A stretch of 41,729 bases of DNA from contig CADAQZ010000009.1 in NCBI GenBank assembly GCA_902790175.1, positions 1-41,729 on the forward strand. Reading direction: 5' to 3'. The translations under genes and the position numbers were made by a program. The notes beneath the pieces were generated by a model. The model worked only from the letters and a program-made list of their open reading frames with translations, had not been told where the DNA came from and made no database searches. Positions 21,848-34,768 of this stretch are shown piece after piece. Each line of letters begins with the position of its first letter. The first letter of the stretch is position 1. This stretch comes from an uncultured Eubacteriales bacterium. Its GTDB lineage: Bacteria; Bacillota; Clostridia; Christensenellales; Aristaeellaceae.

Positions 21848-22903
21848 ATGAAGCTGAAAAAGAGCACGATCAACAACATCATCTCCTACGGCATCGTGAT
21901 CGTCGCGTTCATCATATGCCAGTCGATGATCGCCTCCGGCTCGATGACGCGCTCGCTGAAGGGCCAGATGATCCCGATCTGCGTGTACATCGTGATGGCC
22001 GTCTCGCTGAACCTGGTCGTGGGCATCTCGGGCGAACTGAGCCTGGGCCACGCGGGCTTCATGTGCGTCGGCGCGTTCTCCGGGGCCATCGTATCCTCGT
22101 GGCTGCTGGCGGCGCTGAACATGGAAAATGAGATATTGCGGCTGGTGCTTTCGATGCTGGCGGGCGGCGTGCTGGCGGGCATCGCGGGCGTGCTGATCGG
22201 CATCCCGGTGCTGCGCCTGCGCGGCGACTACCTCGCTATCGTGACGCTGGCCTTCGGCGAGATCATCCGCAACGTGCTGAACTGCCTGTACTTCTCGCTG
22301 GACGGCAAGCGCCTCTGCGTGGCGTTCAACAGCCCGAACGTCCCCGGTACCGTGGTCGTCAACGGCCCCGCGGGCACGGCGGGCATCCAGAAGATCGCGT
22401 CGTTCCCGGTGGGCTTCGCGCTGATCCTGTTCACGCTGTTCGTGGTGATGAACCTGATCAACAGCCGCTCCGGACGCGCCATCATGGCCACGCGCGACAA
22501 CCGCATCGCAGCCGAGGCCATGGGCATCAACGTCACCAAGTACAAGATGATGGCGTTCGTCACCAGCGCCGTGCTGGCGGGCATGGCGGGCGCGCTCTAC
22601 GGCCTGAATTTCTCCACCGTCGCGGCCAGCAAGTTCAAGTTCGACACGTCGATCCTTGTGCTGGTGTTCGTCGTGCTGGGCGGCATCGGCAACATCTGGG
22701 GCAGCATCATCGCGGCGGCGCTGTTGACGGTCCTGCCGGAACTGCTGCGCGCGTTTTCCGACTACCGCATGCTGGCCTACGCCATCGTGCTGATCCTGGT
22801 CATGCTGGCGACGAACAACCCGTTCATCCGCTCGCTGTTTGACCGGCTGATCCACCGCAGGAAGCCTGCCGCGCAGGCGCAGAGGGGAGGCGCATCCGAA
22901 TGA
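21848..22903 (+). CDS. livM: Branched-chain-type amino-acid ABC transporter permease LivM
   Basis: Second membrane subunit, 351 residues and about nine to ten membrane segments. Family features are NLVVGISGELSLGHAGFMCVGAF (about 58-80), VLRLRGDYLAIVTLAFGEI and the ATPase-contact loop SGRAIMATRDNRIAAEAMGINV (about 208-229). ATG at 21848 has GAGGTGAG just upstream; a GTG three codons earlier is an alternative. It overlaps livG by four bases (ATGA). Confidence 0.93.
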   Translation: MKLKKSTINNIISYGIVIVAFIICQSMIASGSMTRSLKGQMIPICVYIVMAVSLNLVVGISGELSLGHAGFMCVGAFSGAIVSSWLLAALNMENEILRLVLSMLAGGVLAGIAGVLIGIPVLRLRGDYLAIVTLAFGEIIRNVLNCLYFSLDGKRLCVAFNSPNVPGTVVVNGPAGTAGIQKIASFPVGFALILFTLFVVMNLINSRSGRAIMATRDNRIAAEAMGINVTKYKMMAFVTSAVLAGMAGALYGLNFSTVAASKFKFDTSILVLVFVVLGGIGNIWGSIIAAALLTVLPELLRAFSDYRMLAYAIVLILVMLATNNPFIRSLFDRLIHRRKPAAQAQRGGASE

Positions 22904-23763
22904 GTGAGAACTCGACCAAGAAGCGCATGCTGGACACCAAGATGGTGCCCGCGCCGAGCCACGGCATCATCCCCGAGCGCGACTACTACAGCACGCCCGT
23001 GCTGGAGGCGCGGCACCTGGGCATCGAATTCGGCGGCCTGAAGGCCGTGGACGACTTCAACCTCATCATCGGCAAGACCGAGATCGCGGGCCTGATCGGC
23101 CCCAACGGCGCGGGCAAGACCACCGTGTTCAACCTGCTGACGAAGGTCTACCAGCCCACGATGGGCACCATCATGGTCAACGGCAAGGACACCGCCGGCA
23201 TGAACACCGTGCAGGCCAACAAGCTGGGCATCGCCCGCACGTTCCAGAACATCCGCCTGTTTGGCAACATGACGGTGGAGGACAACGTGCGCATCGGCCT
23301 GCACAACCAGGTGAAGTACGGCATGTTCACCGGCATCTTCCGCATGCCCGCCTACTGGAAACAGGAGAAGAGGCAGCATGAGCAGGCGCTCGAGCTGCTC
23401 AGCCTGTTCGACATGCAGGATTTGGCCGGTGCCCGCGCGGGCTCGCTGCCCTACGGCGCGCAGCGCCGCCTGGAGATCGTGCGCGCGCTGGCGACGCACC
23501 CGTGCCTGCTGCTGCTGGACGAACCCGCGGCCGGCATGAACCCGCACGAGACCGAAGAACTGATGCGCAACATCATCAAGATCCGCGACCAGTTCCAGAT
23601 CGCCGTGATGCTGATCGAGCACGACATGAACCTGGTCATGGGCATCTGCGAGGGCATCTGCGTGCTGAACTACGGGCGGATCATCGCCAAGGGCACCGCG
23701 GACGAGATCCAGGCGAACCCGACCGTGATCGAGGCCTACCTGGGCAAGAAGAAGGAGGGCTGA
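22900..23763 (+). CDS. livG: Branched-chain-type amino-acid ABC transporter ATP-binding protein LivG
   Basis: A cytoplasmic ATPase of 287 residues with Walker A GPNGAGKT (67-74), Q-loop in RTFQNIRLF, signature LPYGAQRRLEI in place of the canonical LSGGQ, as is common in LivG, and Walker B LLLLDEPAAGMN. The H-loop is IEHDMNLVM. It carries about 30 extra residues before the usual start (MLDTKMVPAPSHGIIPERDYY), of unknown role. It is translationally coupled to livM and followed 2 bases later by livF. Confidence 0.94.
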   Translation: MSENSTKKRMLDTKMVPAPSHGIIPERDYYSTPVLEARHLGIEFGGLKAVDDFNLIIGKTEIAGLIGPNGAGKTTVFNLLTKVYQPTMGTIMVNGKDTAGMNTVQANKLGIARTFQNIRLFGNMTVEDNVRIGLHNQVKYGMFTGIFRMPAYWKQEKRQHEQALELLSLFDMQDLAGARAGSLPYGAQRRLEIVRALATHPCLLLLDEPAAGMNPHETEELMRNIIKIRDQFQIAVMLIEHDMNLVMGICEGICVLNYGRIIAKGTADEIQANPTVIEAYLGKKKEG

Positions 23764-23765
23764 GC

Positions 23766-24494
23766 ATGAGCGAATCGAATCCGGCGAAGAGCCTCCTGAA
23801 GGTCGACGACATCCACGTCTACTACGGCAGCATCCACGCCATCAAGGGCATCTCCTTCGAGGTGCGAGAGGGCGAGATCGTCACGCTGATCGGCGCAAAC
23901 GGTGCGGGCAAGTCCACCACGCTGAACACCGTGTCCGGCCTGCTCCGGCCCCGCAGCGGCCTGATCACGTTCGAGGGCAAGAGCATCGTGGGCATCGGCG
24001 CGAGCAAGGTCGTGAGCCTGGGCATGGCGCTGTGCCCGGAGGGCCGCCGCGTGTTCCAGCAGATGACCGTGCGCGAGAACCTCGAGATGGGCGGATTCTG
24101 CCGTCCGAACGACGAGATCCCGGCCTCGCTGGAGAACGTCTACAAGCGCTTTCCGCGCCTGAAGGAGCGCGAAAAGCAGGTCGCCGGGACGCTGTCCGGC
24201 GGCGAGCAGCAGATGCTGGCCATGGGCCGCGCGCTGATGAGCAAGCCGAAGCTGTTGATGCTGGACGAGCCCTCGATGGGCCTGGCGCCGATCCTGGTCG
24301 AGCAGATCTTCGACATCATCGCCGAGCTGCACGCCTCCGGCACCACGATCCTGCTCGTCGAGCAGAACGCCCAGATGGCGCTCTCCGTAGCGGACCGCGC
24401 CTACGTGTTGGGCACCGGCAAGATCACCATCTCCGGCCCCGCCCGGGACGTGCTGGCCGACGACCGCGTCCGCGCGGCGTATCTAGGCGGTTAG
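23766..24494 (+). CDS. livF: Branched-chain-type amino-acid ABC transporter ATP-binding protein LivF
   Basis: Second ATPase, 242 residues: Walker A GANGAGKS (about 43-50), Q-loop CPEGRRVFQQMTV, signature LSGGEQQMLAMGRAL, Walker B LLMLDEPSMGLAP and H-loop LVEQNAQMAL. All are canonical for LivF. AAGGAGGG sits at 23753-23760, inside the livG end. It is the last gene of the livKHMGF operon; repeats that may terminate transcription follow at 24538-24682. Confidence 0.95.
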   Translation: MSESNPAKSLLKVDDIHVYYGSIHAIKGISFEVREGEIVTLIGANGAGKSTTLNTVSGLLRPRSGLITFEGKSIVGIGASKVVSLGMALCPEGRRVFQQMTVRENLEMGGFCRPNDEIPASLENVYKRFPRLKEREKQVAGTLSGGEQQMLAMGRALMSKPKLLMLDEPSMGLAPILVEQIFDIIAELHASGTTILLVEQNAQMALSVADRAYVLGTGKITISGPARDVLADDRVRAAYLGG

Positions 24495-24537
24495 GGAACA
24501 GGCAATAGGAATGGTGGCCGCCGCGCGGCAGCCGTAG

Positions 24538-24556
24538 GGGCGGCGTTTCGCCGCCC
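24538..24556. repeat. GGGCGGCG hairpin (TAGGGGCGGC family)
   Basis: GGGCGGCG (24538-24545), loop TTT, CGCCGCCC (24549-24556), preceded by CCGTA as in the copy at 1061. It lies after livF. Confidence 0.7.
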
Positions 24557-24571
24557 GCGTATAACGATCCG

Positions 24572-24682
24572 AAAAGATCCTTCGACTGCGCCGCTTACGC
24601 GGCTTCGCTCAGGATGACAACAGAGCGGCATCCACCAACCTGTCATCCTGAGCGGAGCGGCAGCGGAGTCGAAGGATCTTTT
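24572..24682. repeat. Long GATCCTTCG/CGAAGGATC palindrome
   Basis: The left arm AAAAGATCCTTCGACTGCG... ending CTCAGGATGACA (24572-24618) is mirrored by TGTCATCCTGAGCG... ending CGAAGGATCTTTT (24641-24682). It is followed by CTTTTTC, so it can serve as terminator of the liv operon. Relatives are at 31544, 38033 and 39027. Confidence 0.8.
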
Positions 24683-24744
24683 CTTTTTCGCACGTAATTG
24701 CGGCCCTTTTTTGTGTTTTGTGCGAAGAATTAATATGTTGCCCC

Positions 24745-24773
24745 TTGATTATTTGGTCAACATGCGGTATAAC
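24745..24773 (+). promoter_or_regulatory. Promoter of the ATP synthase operon
   Basis: TTGATT (24745-24750), 17-base spacer, TATAAC (24768-24773), 48 bases before the atpI ATG. Confidence 0.65.
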
Positions 24774-24821
24774 TTAAGTAATGGTTTTATACTGGATGAA
24801 TATGGGGCAGAGGAGCAACGG

Positions 24822-25264
24822 ATGAGGAAGCCGGATGGTGCGGTGCTCAAGCAGACGGCGCGGGTCGCCGCGGGCGTGGCGGCGCTGGTGGCGCTGATGC
24901 TGGTCGTCTACGCGATCATTGGAAGGCTCAGCCTGCCGGTGGTGGCCGGCGGCGTGTACTCGGGCCTGCTGGGCGTTCTAAACTTCTTCGTCATGGGCCT
25001 GATGGTGCAGTCCATCACCGAGCGCATGGCCGAGAAGGAGCGCACGGAGCAGGAGATCGCCGACATGAGCCTGCAGATGCAGAACCGCATGAAGGCCTCC
25101 TACAACCTGCGCATGGTGGCGCTGTTCGCGCTGCTGGTGCTGGGCATCGCGGTGTTCAAGTTTGACGCGCTGGCCACGATCCTGCCCTCCGTTTTCCCGA
25201 GCATCGTCATAAGAATCCTGCAAATAGCAGAGGCCAGGAAGGCCTCCAAAGGAAGTGAAGAGCC

Positions 25265-25268
<4 letters not shown>
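24822..25268 (+). CDS. atpI: ATP synthase assembly-type protein AtpI
   Basis: A 148-residue membrane protein with four hydrophobic segments (about 15-35, 39-60, 92-112, 115-132) at the head of the atp operon, the usual place of AtpI. AtpI assists c-ring assembly and may affect Mg2+ or Na+ supply in other species. Sequence conservation is weak in this family, so the call leans on topology and position. ATG at 24822 follows AGGAG (24811-24815). Its TGA overlaps the TTG start of atpB. Confidence 0.75.
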
Positions 25269-26342
<1,074 letters not shown>

Positions 26343-26387
26343 GCCGACGGAGCCAAGCAGACACAATCTTTTCCGGGAGGAATATCC

Positions 26388-26890
26388 GTGGATAAGGTAC
26401 AGGAGTTTATCTCGATAACGCCCTGGACGATCGTCTTTCAGATCTGCAACCTGCTGATCCTGTGCGCGCTGATCCGCAAGTTCCTGTGGAAGCGCGTGAT
26501 GGCCGTGCTGGACAAGCGCCAGGCCGAGATCGACGGCATCTACAGCGCCGCCGAGGGAGACCGCGAGGACGCCGCCCAGATGAAGCGGGAGTACACCGAG
26601 AAGATGTCCAGCGCCCGTGACGAGGCCGACCGGCTGGTGAAGAACGCCGTGGACAACGCCCAGCGCCGCGGCGACGCCATCGTGGAGGAGGCCCGCAACG
26701 AGGCCACCCACATGAAGCAGAAGGCCGAGAATGAGATCGAGCAGGAGAAGCGCAAGACCTACTCCGAGCTGATGGGCGAGATCTCCGGCATGGCCGCGGA
26801 CATCGCGGGCCGCATGGTGGAGCGGGAGATCAACCCGGACGACCATCGCGAGCTGGTGGAAGAGTTTATCAAAAGCGCAGGTGAGGCGTC

Positions 26891-26894
<4 letters not shown>
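26388..26894 (+). CDS. atpF: F-type ATP synthase subunit b
   Basis: The peripheral stalk subunit, 168 residues: a single N-terminal membrane helix (about 11-30, WTIVFQICNLLILCALIRKFL) followed by a long charged, Ala-rich helix predicted to dimerise as a coiled coil. The start is GTG at 26388 with GGGAGG (26375-26380). It overlaps the GTG of atpH by four bases. Confidence 0.93.
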
Positions 26895-28971
<2,077 letters not shown>

Positions 28972-28975
28972 TACC

Positions 28976-31244
<2,269 letters not shown>

Positions 31245-31247
31245 GCC

Positions 31248-31514
31248 ATGGCGCTGATTCACCTGACGATCGTCACGCCCCAGGGCGAGTTCTACGACGA
31301 CGACGCCCAGCGCGTGGTGGTGCGCACCACCGGCGGCGACGTGGCCATCCTACCGCACCACATCGACTACTCCGCGTCGCTGGGGCAGGGCGAGGCCCGC
31401 GTGACCGACGCCGCCGGCAACGTCCGCAAGGCCCACGTCGAGGGCGGCATACTGCACGTGGCCGCCGACAAGGCGCAAATCATTACGCAGAGCTTTGAGT
31501 GGGCGGAAGGATAG
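31248..31514 (+). CDS. atpC: F-type ATP synthase subunit epsilon, short form
   Basis: Only 88 residues, against roughly 130-140 in most bacteria. The N-terminal beta-sandwich is complete (LTIVTPQGEFYDDDAQRVVVRTTGGDVAILPHHIDY through ILHVAADKAQIITQSFEWAEG). The two C-terminal helices that can insert into F1 and inhibit ATP hydrolysis are missing. The stop is clean and nothing like the missing domain follows in any frame, so this looks like a natural short form rather than a frameshift. GGGGAG precedes the ATG. Confidence 0.92.
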   Translation: MALIHLTIVTPQGEFYDDDAQRVVVRTTGGDVAILPHHIDYSASLGQGEARVTDAAGNVRKAHVEGGILHVAADKAQIITQSFEWAEG

Positions 31515-31543
31515 AACCCCGGAGACAGTCAACATTCAATATT

Positions 31544-31624
31544 AAAAGATCCTTCGCTTCGCTCAGGATGACAACATGGCGGTTACCGCAAACCTGTCAT
31601 CCTGAGCGGAGCGGAGGGTCTTTT
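31544..31624. repeat. GATCCTTCG/TGTCATCCTGAGCG palindrome after atpC
   Basis: AAAAGATCCTTCG...CTCAGGATGACA is mirrored by TGTCATCCTGAGCG...GGGTCTTTT, 30 bases after the atpC stop. Hairpin plus terminal T-run makes it a plausible operon terminator. Confidence 0.78.
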
Positions 31625-31667
31625 CCTATCGCCACAAATATGTACCCGTTTGTTCAAATCCTCTTGA

Positions 31668-31696
31668 TTGTTTGAAACCTTGTGAACGTGTATAAT
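31668..31696 (+). promoter_or_regulatory. Promoter of the L,D-transpeptidase gene
   Basis: TTGTTT (31668-31673), 17-base spacer, TATAAT (31691-31696). It is followed by a leader of about 135 bases. Confidence 0.6.
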
Positions 31697-31704
31697 AGCA
31701 ATAT

Positions 31705-31830
31705 TAAATTGGAAATATCTATAAAATCAAGAAGAAATTTCCAGCAAACGAAGCGTGTGACAGCTGGCCGTGTGATGCAACCAATCGCGGTTTGTGCGCG
31801 TCTATGGTATGCATCAAACGAGCCGGAGGG
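31705..31830 (+). promoter_or_regulatory. Structured 5' leader of the L,D-transpeptidase gene
   Basis: The leader contains a GGAAAT...ATTTCC stem, and GATGCA paired with TGCATC across about 30 bases, enclosing AACC...GGTT. The last stem ends about 12 bases before the Shine-Dalgarno. I could not match it to c-di-AMP, c-di-GMP or other riboswitch consensus sequences. Confidence 0.35.
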
Positions 31831-31836
31831 ATTCGA

Positions 31837-33831
31837 ATGAAGCAAGTCAAGTGGTTACTGTCGATAGCGCTGCTGATCGCGCTCGCCGCCTCGGCGGTGG
31901 CCTTCACCAGCGCTGAAGATACAGAAGAAGGCGCGTGGCAGGCGGACATCACGAAGCTGATGGACCCCGCGAACGCGCCCAAGCAGACCAGCATCCACTA
32001 CGACCTGGACCTGCCCGCGGACGCGCAGGTCGAGCGCCGCAGCGTGAACCAGGAGCTGGTGAGCAGCAAGGGCGACGTGCTGAACGTCGAGTTTCGCTTT
32101 GCGCTGAACGGCGACGCGATGGGCGAGGGCCAGTGGGCCACGATCGAGGACTGGCTCAAGGGGCTCGTGCTCGGCGCGGTGCAGAACGTGCGCGCGGACT
32201 CCGAGTCGCTGGCGAACGTGGTGGCTGAGCGCTATCGCGCGCAGCGCGCGTCGGCGCAGCCCGGCGAGACGGGCTTGCCCGCGTGGGCCAGCGAGGATTT
32301 GATGCTGGAGGACGTGATCGCTACCGTACCGTACTATCCGGAGCTTCGCCTGGACGTGAACGGCTCGGCCACACAGCGCCTGCAGGCGCGGCTGATCGAG
32401 CTGGGCTACCTGTCCGGCGGGGCCGACGGCTTCTACGGCGAGCGGACGCAGCAGGCCGTGCGCGAGTTGGAGGAATACGTGCGCGAGCTGGAGCAGGACG
32501 CCATCGACGCCCTGCCGAACGCCACGCCCACCCCGACGCCGACGCCCCGGCCCACGCCCACGCCGCAGGCGTACACCATCGCGTTGGCGGCGGTGACGCC
32601 CGCACCGACCCCGGAGCCGGAACCCACGCCCGTTCCCGAGCCCATGACACCCGTGGACGGCGTGGCGGACAGCATGCTGCAGGCATACCTGTTCAGCGGT
32701 GAATTCAAACCAAGCCGTGCCGACCTGCGCACCGGCGACGAGGGCAGCGCCGTCACCCGCGTGCAGCGGCGGCTTCTGAACCTCGGCTACACCACCGACG
32801 AGCCCGACGGCGTGTTCGCCGGCGGCACGGCGCGCGCGCTGCGCATCTTCCAGTACTACTGTGGCGCCGACCAGACTGGCGTGGCCGACATGGCCACCCA
32901 GGCGCGGCTGTTCTCCGCGGACGCCGCCAAGCCCGATAACGCGATGCTGACGCCGGGCTCCACCGGCGAGGCCGTGTCGAAGCTGCAAAAGCGACTGCGC
33001 GTGCTGGGTTTTGCCTCCATTGCCGTGGACGGCGGCTACGGCGCGTCCACCCAGGCGGGCGTGGAGACGCTGCAGGCGTATATGCGCGAGCTGGAGGGCG
33101 ACGCCGCCCAGGCTGCGTCGACGGACGGCGCGGAGGTGACCGTGGAGGTCAACGGCGTAGCGGACCCGATCCTGCTGGACGACTTCTACTCCGACAGCTT
33201 CCCGGCCATCCCCGCCGACATGAACAGCGGCTCCGCCGGGCGCGACGTGGTGCGCCTGCAGCGCAGGCTAACCACGCTGGAGTACTACACCGGCGCGCTG
33301 GACGGCCAGTACGGCGCGGGCACGGCGCAGGCCGTCACCGCGTTCCAGCGGCGGCACGCGCTGCCCGAGACCGGCGCGGCCGACCACGCGACGCTCGCGA
33401 CGTTGTTCGACGAGAACGCGAAGAAGGCGCTGAAGCCGTACGTGCTGAAGGTAAGCGTCGCCGACCAGCGCGTGTATGCCTACGCGCCGGACGCCAACGG
33501 CGAGTATACGGACCTGGTGCGCACAATGAAGTGCTCCACCGGCCGGAAGTCCTCGCCGACGCCCACTGGCACCTTCATTGACAGCACCGGCCCCGGCGCG
33601 CGCTGGCACTACTTCACCAAGTTCAGCTGCTGGGCGCAGTACGCCTACTATATCCAGGGCGACATCATGTTCCACTCCGTGCTGTATAACAGCAAGGGCG
33701 GCCCGGTGACCCAGAGCTCCGTCAACCACCTCGGCAGTCGCGCCTCCCACGGCTGCGTGCGCCTGAGCGTGGAGGACGCGAAGTGGATCTGGACGAACTG
33801 CCCGGCGAAGACGAAGGTGATCGTCTACTAA
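31837..33831 (+). CDS. Secreted L,D-transpeptidase with four peptidoglycan-binding repeats
   Basis: This exported 664-residue enzyme is predicted to form 3-3 cross-links or attach groups in peptidoglycan. After a signal peptide or anchor (1-26) and an unknown N-terminal domain come PG_binding_1 repeats at about 174-217, 298-360, 373-418 and 466-530. Each has the pattern V.xLQ.RL..LGY....DG.YG..T. A Thr-Pro linker (about 228-274) probably spans the wall after the first repeat. The YkuD catalytic domain is about 532-664 with SHGCVRLS and nucleophile C640. The third repeat lacks the usual C-terminal half. ATG at 31837 follows CGGAGGG; upstream in-frame codons lack a site. Confidence 0.9.
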   Translation: MKQVKWLLSIALLIALAASAVAFTSAEDTEEGAWQADITKLMDPANAPKQTSIHYDLDLPADAQVERRSVNQELVSSKGDVLNVEFRFALNGDAMGEGQWATIEDWLKGLVLGAVQNVRADSESLANVVAERYRAQRASAQPGETGLPAWASEDLMLEDVIATVPYYPELRLDVNGSATQRLQARLIELGYLSGGADGFYGERTQQAVRELEEYVRELEQDAIDALPNATPTPTPTPRPTPTPQAYTIALAAVTPAPTPEPEPTPVPEPMTPVDGVADSMLQAYLFSGEFKPSRADLRTGDEGSAVTRVQRRLLNLGYTTDEPDGVFAGGTARALRIFQYYCGADQTGVADMATQARLFSADAAKPDNAMLTPGSTGEAVSKLQKRLRVLGFASIAVDGGYGASTQAGVETLQAYMRELEGDAAQAASTDGAEVTVEVNGVADPILLDDFYSDSFPAIPADMNSGSAGRDVVRLQRRLTTLEYYTGALDGQYGAGTAQAVTAFQRRHALPETGAADHATLATLFDENAKKALKPYVLKVSVADQRVYAYAPDANGEYTDLVRTMKCSTGRKSSPTPTGTFIDSTGPGARWHYFTKFSCWAQYAYYIQGDIMFHSVLYNSKGGPVTQSSVNHLGSRASHGCVRLSVEDAKWIWTNCPAKTKVIVY

Positions 33832-33839
33832 AGAAAAAA

Positions 33840-33876
33840 GAATCATGACCACCGGCTAAGCCGGTGGTCATGATTC
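33840..33876. terminator. Bidirectional terminator, identical stem to 1931-1967
   Basis: GAATCATGACCACCGGC (33840-33856), loop TAA, exact complement (33860-33876), with AAGAAAAAA before and TTTTCTT after. It sits between convergent genes. Stem and loop equal the reverse complement of the hairpin at 1931-1967. Confidence 0.85.
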
Positions 33877-33889
33877 TTTTCTTATTAAT

Positions 33890-34738
33890 TTACTTCTCTT
33901 TCTCCACCACTTCCGCCGACTTGACCATGTAGCGCATCATGCTCTCCATCGCGCCATAGTCCTCGTAGGTGGCGCAGAAGTGGAACACGTACATCGTGCG
34001 GCCCACGGCGGTTCCGATGATAAAGCCCTTCACCTCGTGGTCGCCGGAGTAGGCGAGGTAGGTATTGCTCATGGCGGGCTTGCCGAGGAAGGTCTCCTGG
34101 TTGTTCGGCGTGCCGGCCTGGAAGGTGGCGGCCTCGTATTGCTTGTGTACCAGCCGCAGGTATTCCGTCAGCTGGTCGGTCATCGCCAGCTCGTCCGGCG
34201 TGTGCACCAGCGTCTTGGCCGTGATGGCCACGCGGGCGGGGAAGTCGCCTTCCTCCACCTTTTCGCGGAAGCAGATCGTGTACACTCCGGGCACATTCTC
34301 CCAGTGGGAGGGGTAGTTGAAGGTGAAGCCCAGCGATGTGTCCGTCAGGGCGGAGTACTGATAGGTGCTGGTGTCCACGGTGCTGGCGGACTGCGCGGGG
34401 GCGGCTTCCTCGGACGAACTGCCCTCCTCGGACGGGGACTCCTGCGCCTCGTCGCCGGACCCGTTCAGCATCGCGTCGATGCTGAAGTAGTCCTCGTCGC
34501 CGCCGGAAGTCTCGCTGCCGTCCACCGGCACGGGGGGCTCCAGCGTGGGCATGGCCTCCAGCGCAGCGCTCTGGTCCTCCTCGCCGTGATAGCCCTCGTC
34601 CGGCACCTCCGTGACCTGTGGCGCGGCGTCCGGCACGGTCTCGGGCAGGTCCTCGTTTTCGGGGGCCGACTTCCGGCAGGCGCAAAGGCCGACCGCGCAC
34701 AGCGCGAGTACGAGCGCAAGGCTCAATAGCTTCTTCAA
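33890..34738 (-). CDS. Lipoprotein of unknown function
   Basis: A 282-residue membrane-anchored lipoprotein: lipobox GLCAC|R with the modified cysteine at position 21. A long acidic, Ser/Glu/Pro-rich unstructured spacer follows (about 22-130). After it comes a globular domain starting SLGFTFNYPSHWENVPG, with later GKPAMSNTYLAYSGDHEVKGFIIGTAVGRTMYVFHFCAT. This last part resembles the PsbP/DcrB-like fold seen in many Gram-positive lipoproteins, but I cannot name a family. It starts 30 bases after the murC stop and may be cotranscribed with murC. AGGAAT provides a moderate ribosome site. Confidence 0.8.
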   Translation of the reverse strand: MKKLLSLALVLALCAVGLCACRKSAPENEDLPETVPDAAPQVTEVPDEGYHGEEDQSAALEAMPTLEPPVPVDGSETSGGDEDYFSIDAMLNGSGDEAQESPSEEGSSSEEAAPAQSASTVDTSTYQYSALTDTSLGFTFNYPSHWENVPGVYTICFREKVEEGDFPARVAITAKTLVHTPDELAMTDQLTEYLRLVHKQYEAATFQAGTPNNQETFLGKPAMSNTYLAYSGDHEVKGFIIGTAVGRTMYVFHFCATYEDYGAMESMMRYMVKSAEVVEKEK

Positions 34739-34768
34739 AGTGATTCCTCCGTAAGTGGTATGGTGCGC

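Noticed and set aside
19612-21882. 756-codon minus-strand frame opposite livK and livH
   Set aside because: Same cause: long antisense openness in highly biased GC-rich coding sequence, with no recognisable domains.
24572-24682. CRISPR-like array or IS end
   Set aside because: The repeats are single inverted palindromes rather than spaced direct repeats, and no cas or transposase gene is present in the window.
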